Source: an uncultured Verrucomicrobiota bacterium
GTDB lineage: Bacteria; Verrucomicrobiota; Kiritimatiellia; RFP12; UBA1067
Direction of reading: 5' to 3'
Assembly: GCA_946628745.1 (NCBI GenBank)
Contig: CAMOXA010000014.1
Location: 1 to 15,909 of the forward strand
Length of the DNA stretch: 15,909 nucleotides
Shown here piece by piece: positions 1 to 6,566 of the stretch (the first letter of the stretch is position 1; each line of letters starts with the position of its first letter). Both the position numbers and the translations under genes were made by a program. The notes below the pieces were generated by a model, which saw only the letters and a program-made list of their open reading frames with translations, did not search any database and was not told where the DNA came from.

Positions 1-1
1 C

Positions 2-265
2 GCGGCGTTCTCGCCCGGCAGCCGCCATCGCTACGGGTACGGCTACGGCTACGGGTACGGGTACGGTTACGGCGGCTACGGCTACAGCCCGAAGCGTCGC
101 CGCGGCAAGGGCGACGGCGACAACCCGGTTACGCCCAAAGACGCCAAAGCCGCGTCCGCGCAGGGTGCCGCGCCCGGCGGCGAGACGGCGAAAGCAAAAG
201 CGGACGGCAAGCTGGCGGCTGAGCACAAGACGTTGGTGAACGACGACTTGACGGACGACGACTGA
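2..265 (+). CDS. C-terminal end of a protein with a Tyr-Gly repeat tail (possible tyrosine autokinase); 5' end outside window
   Basis: An open frame enters from the left edge (first full codon at base 2) and ends at TGA 263-265. It encodes about 87 residues. The visible part starts with a run of nine tyrosines alternating with glycine (codons between bases 32 and 85), then a basic patch (SPKRRRGKG), a Lys/Ala-rich stretch and an acidic end (LTDDD). Low-complexity tyrosine clusters at the extreme C-terminus are a hallmark of bacterial BY-kinases (Wzc/CpsD type), which autophosphorylate there and control exopolysaccharide chain length. That would fit the polysaccharide operon downstream, but the kinase domain lies outside the window, so this is inference. 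A Gly/Tyr-rich structural or RNA-binding tail is the main alternative. The reading frame is solid; the function is uncertain. Confidence 0.55.
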   Translation, partial: AAFSPGSRHRYGYGYGYGYGYGYGGYGYSPKRRRGKGDGDNPVTPKDAKAASAQGAAPGGETAKAKADGKLAAEHKTLVNDDLTDDD

Positions 266-291
266 GCCTTGCGGCGACGGGGAGGCCGGGA

Positions 292-1251
292 ATGCATCGA
301 GTATTCATAGACGGTTCGGCGGGGACGACAGGGCTGAGAATCAGGGAGCGGCTATCCGGCCGCGGCGATCTGGAGCTGATAACGCTGCCGGAAGAGTTGC
401 GAAAAGATACCGCGGCCCGCCGGGCCGCGCTCAACAGCGCCGATGTGGCTTTTCTCTGCCTGCCCGACGCGGCGGCGGTCGAGGCCGCAGCCATGGTGGA
501 AAATCCGCATACCGTCGCCATCGATACTTCGACCGCGCATCGCGTGGCGGACGGCTGGGAGTACGGCATGCCGGAGCTCGCCGGCCGCAGAGAGCGCATA
601 AGGCGGGCGAAGAGAATTGCCAACCCCGGGTGCCACGCCAGCGGTTTCATAGCTCTTGTCGCCCCCCTTGTCTCAGAGGGATTGGTTTCGCGTGACGTGC
701 GCCTGTGCTGTTTCTCTCTGACCGGATATTCGGGCGGCGGCAAGAAGATGATCGCCGAATACAACGAGAAGCTCGAAGGCGCCACAGTCAACGCCGGCGA
801 ATATTCCGGCGGGCGGCAGTACGCTCTCGGACAGTCTCACAAGCATCTCCCGGAAATGGCGAAAGTCTGCGGATTGACGACAAGCCCGGTGTTCTCGCCG
901 ATAGTGGTGCCGCACATGAGCGGCATGGAAGTAACCGTGCAGCTTTTCGCCGACCAGACGAAAGGCGGGCTGGAGGCGATTCGCGAGTGCTACGCCCGCG
1001 TCTACCGTGATAACGGAACGATTCGCTACGCGGCCGATCCGGCGGCGGACGAAGGCGGGTTTCTGTCGTCCGCGCGTCTGGCCGGGAGCGACAGCATGGA
1101 AGTTTCTGCATACGGCAATAACGAGCGCATTGTGCTCGTATCGCGCTTTGACAATCTCGGCAAGGGGGCGTCCGGCGCGGCAATCCAGAACATGAACATA
1201 GTTCTGGGATGCGACGAAAAAGCGGGGCTCGTGCCGCCGCGCCGGGGCTGA
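292..1251 (+). CDS. argC: N-acetyl-gamma-glutamyl-phosphate reductase, short form
   Basis: A 319-residue cytoplasmic enzyme. It catalyses the NADPH-dependent reduction of N-acetylglutamyl phosphate to the semialdehyde in arginine biosynthesis. The N-terminus carries the dinucleotide-binding signature (VFIDGSAGTTGLRIRERL, about residues 4-21). The catalytic cysteine is Cys114 in the motif NPGCHASGF, and the substrate-binding loop GYSGGGKKM lies at about 145-153. The length near 310-320 residues and the DGSAGTTG start match the short ArgC subfamily rather than the roughly 345-residue common form. A GGGGAGG ribosome site at 279-285, six bases before ATG 292, supports the start. It begins 26 bases after the preceding gene, so it may be the last gene of that transcript. 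No other arginine gene is seen here. Confidence 0.9.
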   Translation: MHRVFIDGSAGTTGLRIRERLSGRGDLELITLPEELRKDTAARRAALNSADVAFLCLPDAAAVEAAAMVENPHTVAIDTSTAHRVADGWEYGMPELAGRRERIRRAKRIANPGCHASGFIALVAPLVSEGLVSRDVRLCCFSLTGYSGGGKKMIAEYNEKLEGATVNAGEYSGGRQYALGQSHKHLPEMAKVCGLTTSPVFSPIVVPHMSGMEVTVQLFADQTKGGLEAIRECYARVYRDNGTIRYAADPAADEGGFLSSARLAGSDSMEVSAYGNNERIVLVSRFDNLGKGASGAAIQNMNIVLGCDEKAGLVPPRRG

Positions 1252-1266
1252 CAGACCGGCCGGAGG

Positions 1267-1578
1267 TTATTCGCCCCAGACGATTGTAGTCGTGGAGCCG
1301 ACAATGCCGAGAATGTTCCTCACTTCGTAATCGACGTGGTGGATCTTGGTGATATCTCCGTTTTCCATCGCCTTCTTGATGGACGCGTCGCCCTCGGTGA
1401 AGCAAATCATGCCGCTCGCCGTGGCCGTACCTTTCTTGAGAGGCTTGACGCTGTTGTCGATGAAATTGCCAGGGCTCACGACATTGAGCTCAAGCATCGA
1501 GACTGCATTCGAGGGGCGGACAATGACGCAGCCGGACGCCGCGACGGCGAGGACTGCAACTGCCAGTAGTTTCTTCAT
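1267..1578 (-). CDS. Small TRL-like family lipoprotein
   Basis: A 103-residue protein with a lipoprotein signal peptide: Lys-Lys start, hydrophobic stretch, and lipobox ending at Cys17 (AASGC). It is probably lipidated and anchored in the membrane facing the periplasm. The mature part resembles the small TRL-like family (TRL refers to the tRNA-associated locus where founding members were noted). Visible family features are a Gly-rich TATASG segment, then GDASIKKAMENGDITKI, then VDYEVRNILGIVG and a Thr-rich end (TTTIVWGE). The function of this family is not established. An AGGAG site lies 8 bases upstream of the start (1587-1591 on this strand), and a promoter lies further up. It converges on argC with only 15 bases between stop codons and no obvious terminator. 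Confidence 0.75.
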   Translation of the reverse strand: MKKLLAVAVLAVAASGCVIVRPSNAVSMLELNVVSPGNFIDNSVKPLKKGTATASGMICFTEGDASIKKAMENGDITKIHHVDYEVRNILGIVGSTTTIVWGE

Positions 1579-1628
1579 TTTGTTTTCTCCTTCTATGGAT
1601 GTTTAACTGTGGATCAACCACGGAGCGT

Positions 1629-1658
1629 ATGTTACCATATTCGCGGCAGCACTGTCAA
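1629..1658 (-). promoter_or_regulatory. Sigma-70-type promoter for the lipoprotein gene
   Basis: Read on the minus strand there is a perfect -35 box TTGACA (1658 down to 1653), an 18-base spacer, and TAACAT (1634 down to 1629) as the -10 box. TGG immediately before the -10 box gives an extended -10. The start of transcription would fall near 1622, giving a leader of about 44 bases that begins with the small hairpin GTGG-TTGAT-CCAC (1621-1609). Confidence 0.6.
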
Positions 1659-1698
1659 GCGCGGACGGCATCATCCAATATTGTCCGGCGTGCTCGCT

Positions 1699-1727
1699 TT
1701 TGCGAAACAAGTTTTCTTATTCGTAAA
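1699..1727. promoter_or_regulatory. Imperfect palindrome upstream of the operon promoter, possible operator
   Basis: The left arm TTTGCGAAACAAG (1699-1711) and right arm CTTATTCGTAAA (1716-1727) are imperfect reverse complements sharing TTT-CGAA-AAG. They lie in the AT-rich part of the divergent intergenic region, between the two promoters. A transcription-factor site is plausible. No family can be named from the sequence. Confidence 0.3.
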
Positions 1728-1731
1728 AAAC

Positions 1732-1768
1732 ATCATATTTCCTCTGTATAGCGCAGAAGAAATATGAT
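1732..1768. promoter_or_regulatory. Inverted repeat overlapping the promoter core, possible operator
   Basis: The perfect 10-base arms ATCATATTTC (1732-1741) and GAAATATGAT (1759-1768) flank a centre that itself continues pairing after one mismatch (TCTG at 1743-1746 with CAGA at 1754-1757). The right arm runs directly into the -10 box, so a protein bound here would cover the promoter. Repression is the simplest guess; the regulator is unknown. Confidence 0.45.
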
Positions 1769-1773
1769 ATAAT
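1745..1773 (+). promoter_or_regulatory. Extended -10 promoter of the signalling/polysaccharide operon
   Basis: A perfect TATAAT lies at 1768-1773, preceded by TGA (1765-1767), which makes an extended -10 element. The -35 region at a 17-base spacing is TGTATA (1745-1750), a poor match, as is common with extended -10 promoters. Transcription would start near 1780, about 60 bases before the first gene. No other convincing promoter is seen within the operon. Confidence 0.6.
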
Positions 1774-1778
1774 ACTTT

Positions 1779-1811
1779 GCAAAGCCCTCCCAAGGACGGA
1801 AAGGGCTTTGT
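1779..1811 (+). promoter_or_regulatory. Hairpin with T-rich tail at the predicted 5' end of the operon mRNA
   Basis: CAAAGCCCT (1780-1788) pairs with AGGGCTTTG (1802-1810) to give nine base pairs, plus a G-T pair at 1779/1811, around a 13-base loop. It is followed by TTGTTT. The shape is that of an intrinsic terminator, but it sits just after a promoter with no gene ending nearby. It may act as an attenuator or as a 5' stabilising stem. Confidence 0.45.
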
Positions 1812-1839
1812 TGTTTAGGGAAAATAGGGCACAGAAGAC

Positions 1840-3528
1840 ATGATAGCATCACATGGCAAGGCGCGAATTCTCGTCGTTGACGACGAGAAACTGATATTGC
1901 TTACAATGAGCGCTAAGCTCAGAAGTGTAGGGTACGCGGTCGTACCTATGAGTGATGTGGATTCTGCCGTCAGGGTCTTGAAAGAGAACCCCAAGGCGTT
2001 CAGCGCGATTATAACCGACATCATGATGGGCGACATGGACGGGTTCGTCTTTCGCGACATCATCCGCGGCGTCGACCCGACCATGCCGATATTCTTCCTG
2101 ACGGCGCTCGACCCTGAAGAAGGCGGCGGGTTTCTGAAGCGCATAATGGAAGATCCGATAAGCTTCTACCTGCCGAAGGCCGTCAAGACGGAAGTGATAC
2201 TGAGGCGAATCCGCCAAGTGGTCGCTTCGCGCAGGGTCGAAAACTTCATCGAGCAGAAGATCGAGGACGACCGCAAGTCGCTGGAACTCGCCTCGCACAT
2301 CCAGCGAAGCATACTGCCGCGGCGGACGCTGATGACGCCGCGCGGATTCTACGCGACTTGGTGGAAGCCGGTGGACATCGTCAGCGGCGACCTGTACGAG
2401 GCTGTCCCCTTCGGCATGGGGTGCTACCTCTACGTGCTTGGAGACATCCAGGGCCACGGCACCAGCGCGGCGCTCGCCATGACGGCTGTGCAATCGTTTC
2501 TCAAAAACTTCGCGCACAAAGAAGGCCTGCCGCTTATGGGCGTGGAAGAGATCGCGAACATGCTCCAGAAGTTCTTCAGGACCAATCTGGCGGAAGTGTC
2601 GTACATGACCGCGCTTCTTTGCATACACCGTCCTCTGAAGAACAACGTGGAGTGGATAAGCTGCGGCGCGCCGGATCTGGTCGTGGTCGACGACGGCAAG
2701 ACGCTGAACATAAACCCGGAGAAGAAAGGCGGGGTGCCGATTGGCCTGCTGCCCGACACTGAATACACTAAAGACGACGTTCTTCAGACGACGATCGGCA
2801 ATCGGGCGGTGTGCGTTGCCTACACCGACGGCTTGGTAGATCTCGCGAAAGATTCCGAAGGCCTGGAGCCGCTTCCTGAAGACCTGCATGCGAAGCTGCG
2901 CGAGGAAATCATAGCCTCCGCGCGCGACAGAGGGGCGATGGTGGCGGCGCCTGCGAAGTTCATGAAAGCCTGCCAGGAGCTCGGGTACAACGACAATCTC
3001 GACGACATGACGATTTTGGCGTTCGGCGCGAGGATCTTCCTGCCCGGGATATACGAGGCGACCGTGGAGCTGACGCCTGACGACATAGACGCGGCCTCGC
3101 AGGGGCTGGCAGAATGGTGCGCGGGCGAACACTGGGACGAAGGACTGGTGCAGCGCGTACAGCTGGTTCTCGAGGAGAAGCTGATGAACGTATACGACCA
3201 CGGCTTCGACGAGCGCGACAGACTCAGGGAGGTGGTCAGCTTCCGCCTGAGGGCGTGGAAGCACTATGCCGAGCTGACGGTATGGGACTACGGCACGGTC
3301 GAGCCGAGTTTGAACGTGGTCGCGGCGGACTCGGACGTGGTGTTCGAAAGGCAGAACCAGTCGATGAGCAACCACGGCCGCGGCAGGCTGATGGTGCGGG
3401 AGCTTTGCACGGGCATCGAGCGCAACCGCTATGCGAATTTGAACGAAACGATCTACAACATACCCAAGGATCCTGACGGCGGGCCTCTCGCCGAGACGCT
3501 GAAGTGCGGCGAGAAAGTCAACAGCTGA
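1840..3528 (+). CDS. HsbR-like response regulator: REC, PP2C serine phosphatase and RsbW-like kinase domains
   Basis: A 562-residue cytoplasmic protein with three domains. REC (about 8-125) has the acid pair Asp14/Asp15, phospho-acceptor Asp60, Thr88 and Lys113. A linker helix leads to a SpoIIE/RsbU-type PP2C phosphatase (about 165-395) with metal-binding acids Asp184, Asp202, Asp330 and Asp388 and the GHG loop (205-207). All are present, so it is predicted active. The C-terminal GHKL domain (about 415-550) resembles anti-sigma kinases of the RsbW type: N-box EEKLMNVYDHG with Asn450, Asp483 in DYG, and HGRGR at 512-516. The order REC-PP2C-HATPase matches Pseudomonas HsbR; Vibrio SypE has the same domains rearranged. 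Its likely substrate is the STAS protein at 6567, and its likely phosphodonor is the Hpt protein next door. The ribosome site is weak, so initiation may be modest. Confidence 0.9.
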   Translation: MIASHGKARILVVDDEKLILLTMSAKLRSVGYAVVPMSDVDSAVRVLKENPKAFSAIITDIMMGDMDGFVFRDIIRGVDPTMPIFFLTALDPEEGGGFLKRIMEDPISFYLPKAVKTEVILRRIRQVVASRRVENFIEQKIEDDRKSLELASHIQRSILPRRTLMTPRGFYATWWKPVDIVSGDLYEAVPFGMGCYLYVLGDIQGHGTSAALAMTAVQSFLKNFAHKEGLPLMGVEEIANMLQKFFRTNLAEVSYMTALLCIHRPLKNNVEWISCGAPDLVVVDDGKTLNINPEKKGGVPIGLLPDTEYTKDDVLQTTIGNRAVCVAYTDGLVDLAKDSEGLEPLPEDLHAKLREEIIASARDRGAMVAAPAKFMKACQELGYNDNLDDMTILAFGARIFLPGIYEATVELTPDDIDAASQGLAEWCAGEHWDEGLVQRVQLVLEEKLMNVYDHGFDERDRLREVVSFRLRAWKHYAELTVWDYGTVEPSLNVVAADSDVVFERQNQSMSNHGRGRLMVRELCTGIERNRYANLNETIYNIPKDPDGGPLAETLKCGEKVNS

Positions 3529-3573
3529 CCCCGGGGGCGGGACGGCAATAAGAAACGAAAGGGGAGACGACAA

Positions 3574-3882
3574 ATGAAGAAATGCTGCGAAACGTACATG
3601 AGCGAGCAATTCGGCGGCGACGCCGACGTTATGAACGAGATATACGGCGAGTATATCAAGTCGGTGGACGAGAAAATCGCGCAGGCCGAGAGCGAACTCG
3701 GCAAGCAGGACTGGGCGCGTCTCGACACTGTCGCGCACACCGTAAAAGGGAACGCGCTCGCGGTGGGCGACGAGGACATGGCCAATACTGCGATAGAACT
3801 TCGCAAGGCCAGCGCACTAAAAGACCAGGCGGCGGCCGCAGAGCTGATCGCACGGCTCAAGAGCCTGAGGGAGCTGCTCTGA
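3574..3882 (+). CDS. Free-standing Hpt phosphotransfer protein
   Basis: A 102-residue, all-helical cytoplasmic protein. It shows the histidine phosphotransfer signature LDTVAHTVKGNALAVG, with the phospho-accepting His55 followed by the conserved Lys-Gly. Hpt proteins carry phosphoryl groups from the REC domain of a hybrid kinase to the REC domain of a final response regulator. Both hybrid kinases in this operon lack an Hpt domain, and the preceding gene is a REC protein, so this is probably the relay hub, analogous to HptB. A strong AAAGGGGAG ribosome site (3558-3566) seven bases before ATG suggests it is made in larger amounts than the regulator upstream, from which it is separated by 45 bases. 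Confidence 0.9.
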   Translation: MKKCCETYMSEQFGGDADVMNEIYGEYIKSVDEKIAQAESELGKQDWARLDTVAHTVKGNALAVGDEDMANTAIELRKASALKDQAAAAELIARLKSLRELL

Positions 3883-3922
3883 CGGGGAAAGGCAGGACCG
3901 CCGCAGAAGCGGCGGACGCGGA

Positions 3923-4651
3923 ATGGAAAGTCTTCTAGACAGGAGCAAGGGGGCGGACCTCGACCAGCTCCTCAGGGAACTGAGAGGGCGGACAAAGAAT
4001 AACCGGCGGCGCAGCTTGAGGCTGCTCGCCTGGCGGTTCACGGTTTCGGCATCATACGCCGTGAAGCGCGCGATCGACATCATCGGCAGCGCGATCGGCA
4101 TGGTGTTGCTATCGCCGGTATATATCGGCATAGCGGCGGCGATCAAGTTCACGAGCCCCGGGCCGGTGATCTTCAGCCAGACGCGGGTGGGGCGCTACGG
4201 GCGGCATTTCAAGTTCTACAAGTTCCGCAGCATGCGCGTCGACGCCGAGGATCAGAAGGCGGCGCTCATGGCGCAGAACGAATCCAAGGACGGCGTCATA
4301 TTCAAGATGCGCGACGACCCGAGAATCACCAAAGTCGGCAAGTTCCTGAGACGCACGAGCCTGGACGAGCTGCCGCAGCTGTGGAATGTATTCATAGGCG
4401 ACATGAGTCTCGTCGGGCCGCGCCCCCCGGTGCCGAAAGAAGTTGAGGAGTACACTCTCGAAGACCGCAAGCGGCTCGACGTGATACCCGGCATCACGTG
4501 CCTGTGGCAGATCAGCGGGCGCAGCGACATACCGTTCCACGAACAGGTACAGCTCGACAAGGAGTACATACTCGCGCCGAGTCTCTGGAAGGATCTCGTA
4601 ATACTCGTAAAGACCGTGCCTGCGATAATAGGCGGGAAGGGGGCGTACTGA
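3923..4651 (+). CDS. Initiating sugar-phosphate transferase (bacterial sugar transferase family)
   Basis: A 242-residue membrane enzyme of the polyprenyl-phosphate phosphoglycosyl transferase family. It moves a sugar-1-phosphate from a nucleotide sugar onto undecaprenyl phosphate to start exopolysaccharide repeat-unit synthesis. After a basic N-terminus there is one hydrophobic segment (about 50-73, IIGSAIGMVLLSPVYIG), then the conserved SPGPVIFSQTRVG, FKFYKFRSM, the Asp148-Glu149 catalytic pair in SLDELPQLWNV, DMSLVGPRPP, and PGITCLWQISGRS. It lacks the four-helix N-terminal half of WcaJ/WbaP-type enzymes, so it is the short form. The ribosome site is poor. It starts 40 bases after the Hpt gene and its stop overlaps the next start (TGATG). 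The sugar substrate cannot be read from sequence. Confidence 0.9.
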   Translation: MESLLDRSKGADLDQLLRELRGRTKNNRRRSLRLLAWRFTVSASYAVKRAIDIIGSAIGMVLLSPVYIGIAAAIKFTSPGPVIFSQTRVGRYGRHFKFYKFRSMRVDAEDQKAALMAQNESKDGVIFKMRDDPRITKVGKFLRRTSLDELPQLWNVFIGDMSLVGPRPPVPKEVEEYTLEDRKRLDVIPGITCLWQISGRSDIPFHEQVQLDKEYILAPSLWKDLVILVKTVPAIIGGKGAY

Positions 4652-5589
4652 TGGACAATCTGCTGATCGTACCGTCCGTTCGCGATTCGGAGTGGGTGCA
4701 GGAAGTAATGCCCGGCACGAGCCCCGCAGAATTGCCGGTCGCGGGCCGCCGAGTGATAGCATACATGCTCGAACACAGTGAGAAATTCGGCGTGATGTTC
4801 AGGGAAATACTCGATTGGCATTATTCCAGGGAGCTGGCGAAGGATTTCTCGGACATGACGCGCACAGCGTGCCCGGTGTTCTACGCGCGCGGCGAGGGCG
4901 AGGTGCCCAAAGGCCTCGCGGACATAGAGGGGCTGTCTACGCCTTTGACGCAGCACATGACGGACGAACTCGTAGTGGTGTGGGGGCCGTTGATAACGAT
5001 GCACACTCCCGAGGACGTGACCCTCGAACCGATAAGCGAGGAAGAGCGCCGCGAAACGCCGTCCGGGCTTTACAGGCGCCAGAACGGGCGCTGGATGCGC
5101 ATGTCGCCGCACGGACTCGTCGTAAGAAACATAAAGGCCTGGCACAAGATCAATTTCACCATACTCCACCATCCGCAGATTTTCACGCTGCCGGGCTACT
5201 CGGCCGAAAAAGATGTGCATATCGGGCGCAGTGTGGTTTTGGAGCGCGGCACGAAGGTGAACGCGCCAGTGCTGCTGCAAGACAACACGTGGTTTGCGCG
5301 CAACGTGACGCTCGATCGCGACGTCATCGTAGGGTCTGGCTCTTTCGTCGCCGAAGGCGCGACGCTGTCCCGCACGTTGGTGTGCGACAACACATACATC
5401 GGCGAAGGGCTGGAGCTGTGCGGCAAGATAGTCGTAGGCAACAGAATAATCGACGCCGAGACAGGGGCATGGACGGATGTCGACACCCCCGGCGTGGCGC
5501 GGCTTGTTGTGAAGCAGAAGGGCAGGCTTGGGCTTTTGCGCCGCATTTGGCGTTTTTTGCGCGGCAGATCGCGCGGGAGGCGCGGCTGA
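4651..5589 (+). CDS. Left-handed beta-helix protein with degenerate nucleotidyltransferase-like N-terminus
   Basis: A 312-residue cytoplasmic protein. I place the start at ATG 4651, which overlaps the preceding stop by one base and follows a GGGAAGGGGG run; a longer in-frame start at 4498 would lie inside the sugar transferase gene. Residues about 185-275 form hexapeptide-repeat turns (VHIGRSVVLERGTKV, DRDVIVGSGSFVAEGATL, CDNTYIGEGLEL), as in the C-terminal half of NDP-sugar pyrophosphorylases such as GlmU. The N-terminal half retains a hint of that family (LPVAGRRVIAYMLEHSEKFG), but the usual Gly-rich GTR nucleotide loop is missing. It ends in an Arg-rich tail. It may be a non-catalytic or regulatory relative, or an acyl/sugar-modifying enzyme of the polysaccharide pathway. 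The fold is fairly sure; the activity is unknown. Confidence 0.65.
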   Translation: MDNLLIVPSVRDSEWVQEVMPGTSPAELPVAGRRVIAYMLEHSEKFGVMFREILDWHYSRELAKDFSDMTRTACPVFYARGEGEVPKGLADIEGLSTPLTQHMTDELVVVWGPLITMHTPEDVTLEPISEEERRETPSGLYRRQNGRWMRMSPHGLVVRNIKAWHKINFTILHHPQIFTLPGYSAEKDVHIGRSVVLERGTKVNAPVLLQDNTWFARNVTLDRDVIVGSGSFVAEGATLSRTLVCDNTYIGEGLELCGKIVVGNRIIDAETGAWTDVDTPGVARLVVKQKGRLGLLRRIWRFLRGRSRGRRG

Positions 5590-6527
5590 TGGGCAAGCAT
5601 GTCGCAGGAGACGCACCGGAGATGGACCGGCTTGTCGACGAGGCGAGCGCGGCGATAGGCGCCGCGATCGACGCTCTTCGCGTGCCGCGGCTCATGGGGG
5701 TTGTTCTCGGCGGCGGCTACGGGCGCGGCGAAGGCGGCGTCATGGCAACGGGCGGCGCCCAGACGCTCTCGAACGATCTCGACTTCTATGTCGTCGCCGA
5801 GGACGGTTCGTCCGCAGACGACATATCGGCCATAGGCCGCGCGCTCGCGCCGATAAGCGCCGAATGGACGCGGAAGCTGGGGGTCGACGCCGATTTCTGC
5901 ACGCCTAAGACGCCGTGGCGCTTGAGGCACGACCAGGAGCGCGTCATGATACAAGAGCTTGTGCACGGCTACTTCGACGTGGCGGGCGCCAAAGGCGAGA
6001 CACTGTTCGCCGGCGTGGACCGCCGCGGGCCGGAAGAGTTCCCGTGGATGGAGGCGGCAAGGCTCATGATGAATCGCGGGGTCGGGCTGATGCTGGCGCT
6101 GGCGAGCGGCGATAATCGTTTCGTCGCGAGGAACATAAACAAGGCGGTCCTGGGGGCCGGCGACGCGCGTCTCATATCGCGCGGCGGCTACAAATGGAAG
6201 GCCATCGAGAGAGCGCAGGCGCTCGGCGACAGGCTGTACGGGGCGGCGGTCGCGTGGAAGTTCCGCCCCCGCGCGGAAGCGGTGTGCGGATGGGACGAGG
6301 CGCGGGACACATGGCTCGCCGCGCTTGAAGAAGTGATGGCGGCCGGCCGGCCGAGGCGCAACATGTACAGCGCGGCGAGATGGCTCGCGCGGCGCAAGAG
6401 CCTTGGCGACCCGGCCACGTTCGGCCTGGACCCGGTCGTAAGGGTGCTCAAGCGCGTGGAGAGCGGCGTCCGCGCCCGCCGCACGATGTCCGCCTCGCTG
6501 CGGCGCGACTGGGAGATTTTCAACTGA
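5589..6527 (+). CDS. Uncharacterised nucleotidyltransferase-fold protein
   Basis: A 312-residue cytoplasmic protein. ATG 5589 overlaps the preceding TGA (TGATG), which fixes the start; an in-frame ATG at 4815 lies inside the upstream gene. Residues 36-70 carry the signature of the polymerase-beta-like NTase superfamily: VVLGGGYGRGEGG, then NDLDFYVVAE with Asp63 and Asp65 as the metal pair, and a likely third acid in VDADFC (Asp100 or Asp102). The rest is helical, with Trp/Arg-rich segments and no membrane span. Family members transfer nucleotides to proteins, RNA or small molecules. Which applies here cannot be told, and I do not recognise the subfamily. Its position between polysaccharide enzymes and the STAS gene suggests modification of a pathway component, but that is only context. 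Confidence 0.6.
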   Translation: MGKHVAGDAPEMDRLVDEASAAIGAAIDALRVPRLMGVVLGGGYGRGEGGVMATGGAQTLSNDLDFYVVAEDGSSADDISAIGRALAPISAEWTRKLGVDADFCTPKTPWRLRHDQERVMIQELVHGYFDVAGAKGETLFAGVDRRGPEEFPWMEAARLMMNRGVGLMLALASGDNRFVARNINKAVLGAGDARLISRGGYKWKAIERAQALGDRLYGAAVAWKFRPRAEAVCGWDEARDTWLAALEEVMAAGRPRRNMYSAARWLARRKSLGDPATFGLDPVVRVLKRVESGVRARRTMSASLRRDWEIFN

Positions 6528-6566
6528 CATATTCCAAATCAACGAAACAAGAAAGGAAAACAGCAT

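Larger units (their letters stand above)
1579..1839. other. Divergent intergenic regulatory region
   Basis: These 261 bases separate the minus-strand lipoprotein gene from the plus-strand operon. They contain the two promoters, two palindromes and the leader hairpin described separately. The middle (about 1690-1780) is markedly AT-rich against the GC-rich surroundings. I see no small open frame with a ribosome site and no recognisable riboswitch. Confidence 0.7.

Noticed and set aside
32..85. Short tandem array as CRISPR or non-coding repeat
   Set aside because: The six-base units stay in frame and encode Tyr-Gly in an open frame ending at 265. There are no spacers.
1252..1266. Bidirectional terminator between the convergent argC and lipoprotein genes
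   Set aside because: The 15-base gap holds no stem with a T tract on either side. If termination occurs, it uses sequence inside the genes or Rho.
1779..1811. Terminator of an upstream plus-strand gene
   Set aside because: The nearest plus-strand gene ends at 1251 and a minus-strand gene lies between, so a leader or attenuator role fits better.
1849..3738. Long open frame on the minus strand opposite the response regulator
   Set aside because: It is a by-product of GC-rich codon bias. The plus-strand protein has complete known domains, and the antisense product shows no motif, being rich in Arg, His and Val.
4498..4650. Upstream in-frame start for the beta-helix protein
   Set aside because: The extra 51 residues lie entirely inside the sugar transferase gene and look like frame-shadow sequence. 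ATG 4651 gives a normal TGATG junction.
4815..5588. Upstream in-frame start for the NTase-fold protein
   Set aside because: The extension overlaps the beta-helix gene for over 700 bases and is Arg/His-rich noise. ATG 5589 overlaps the preceding stop by one base.
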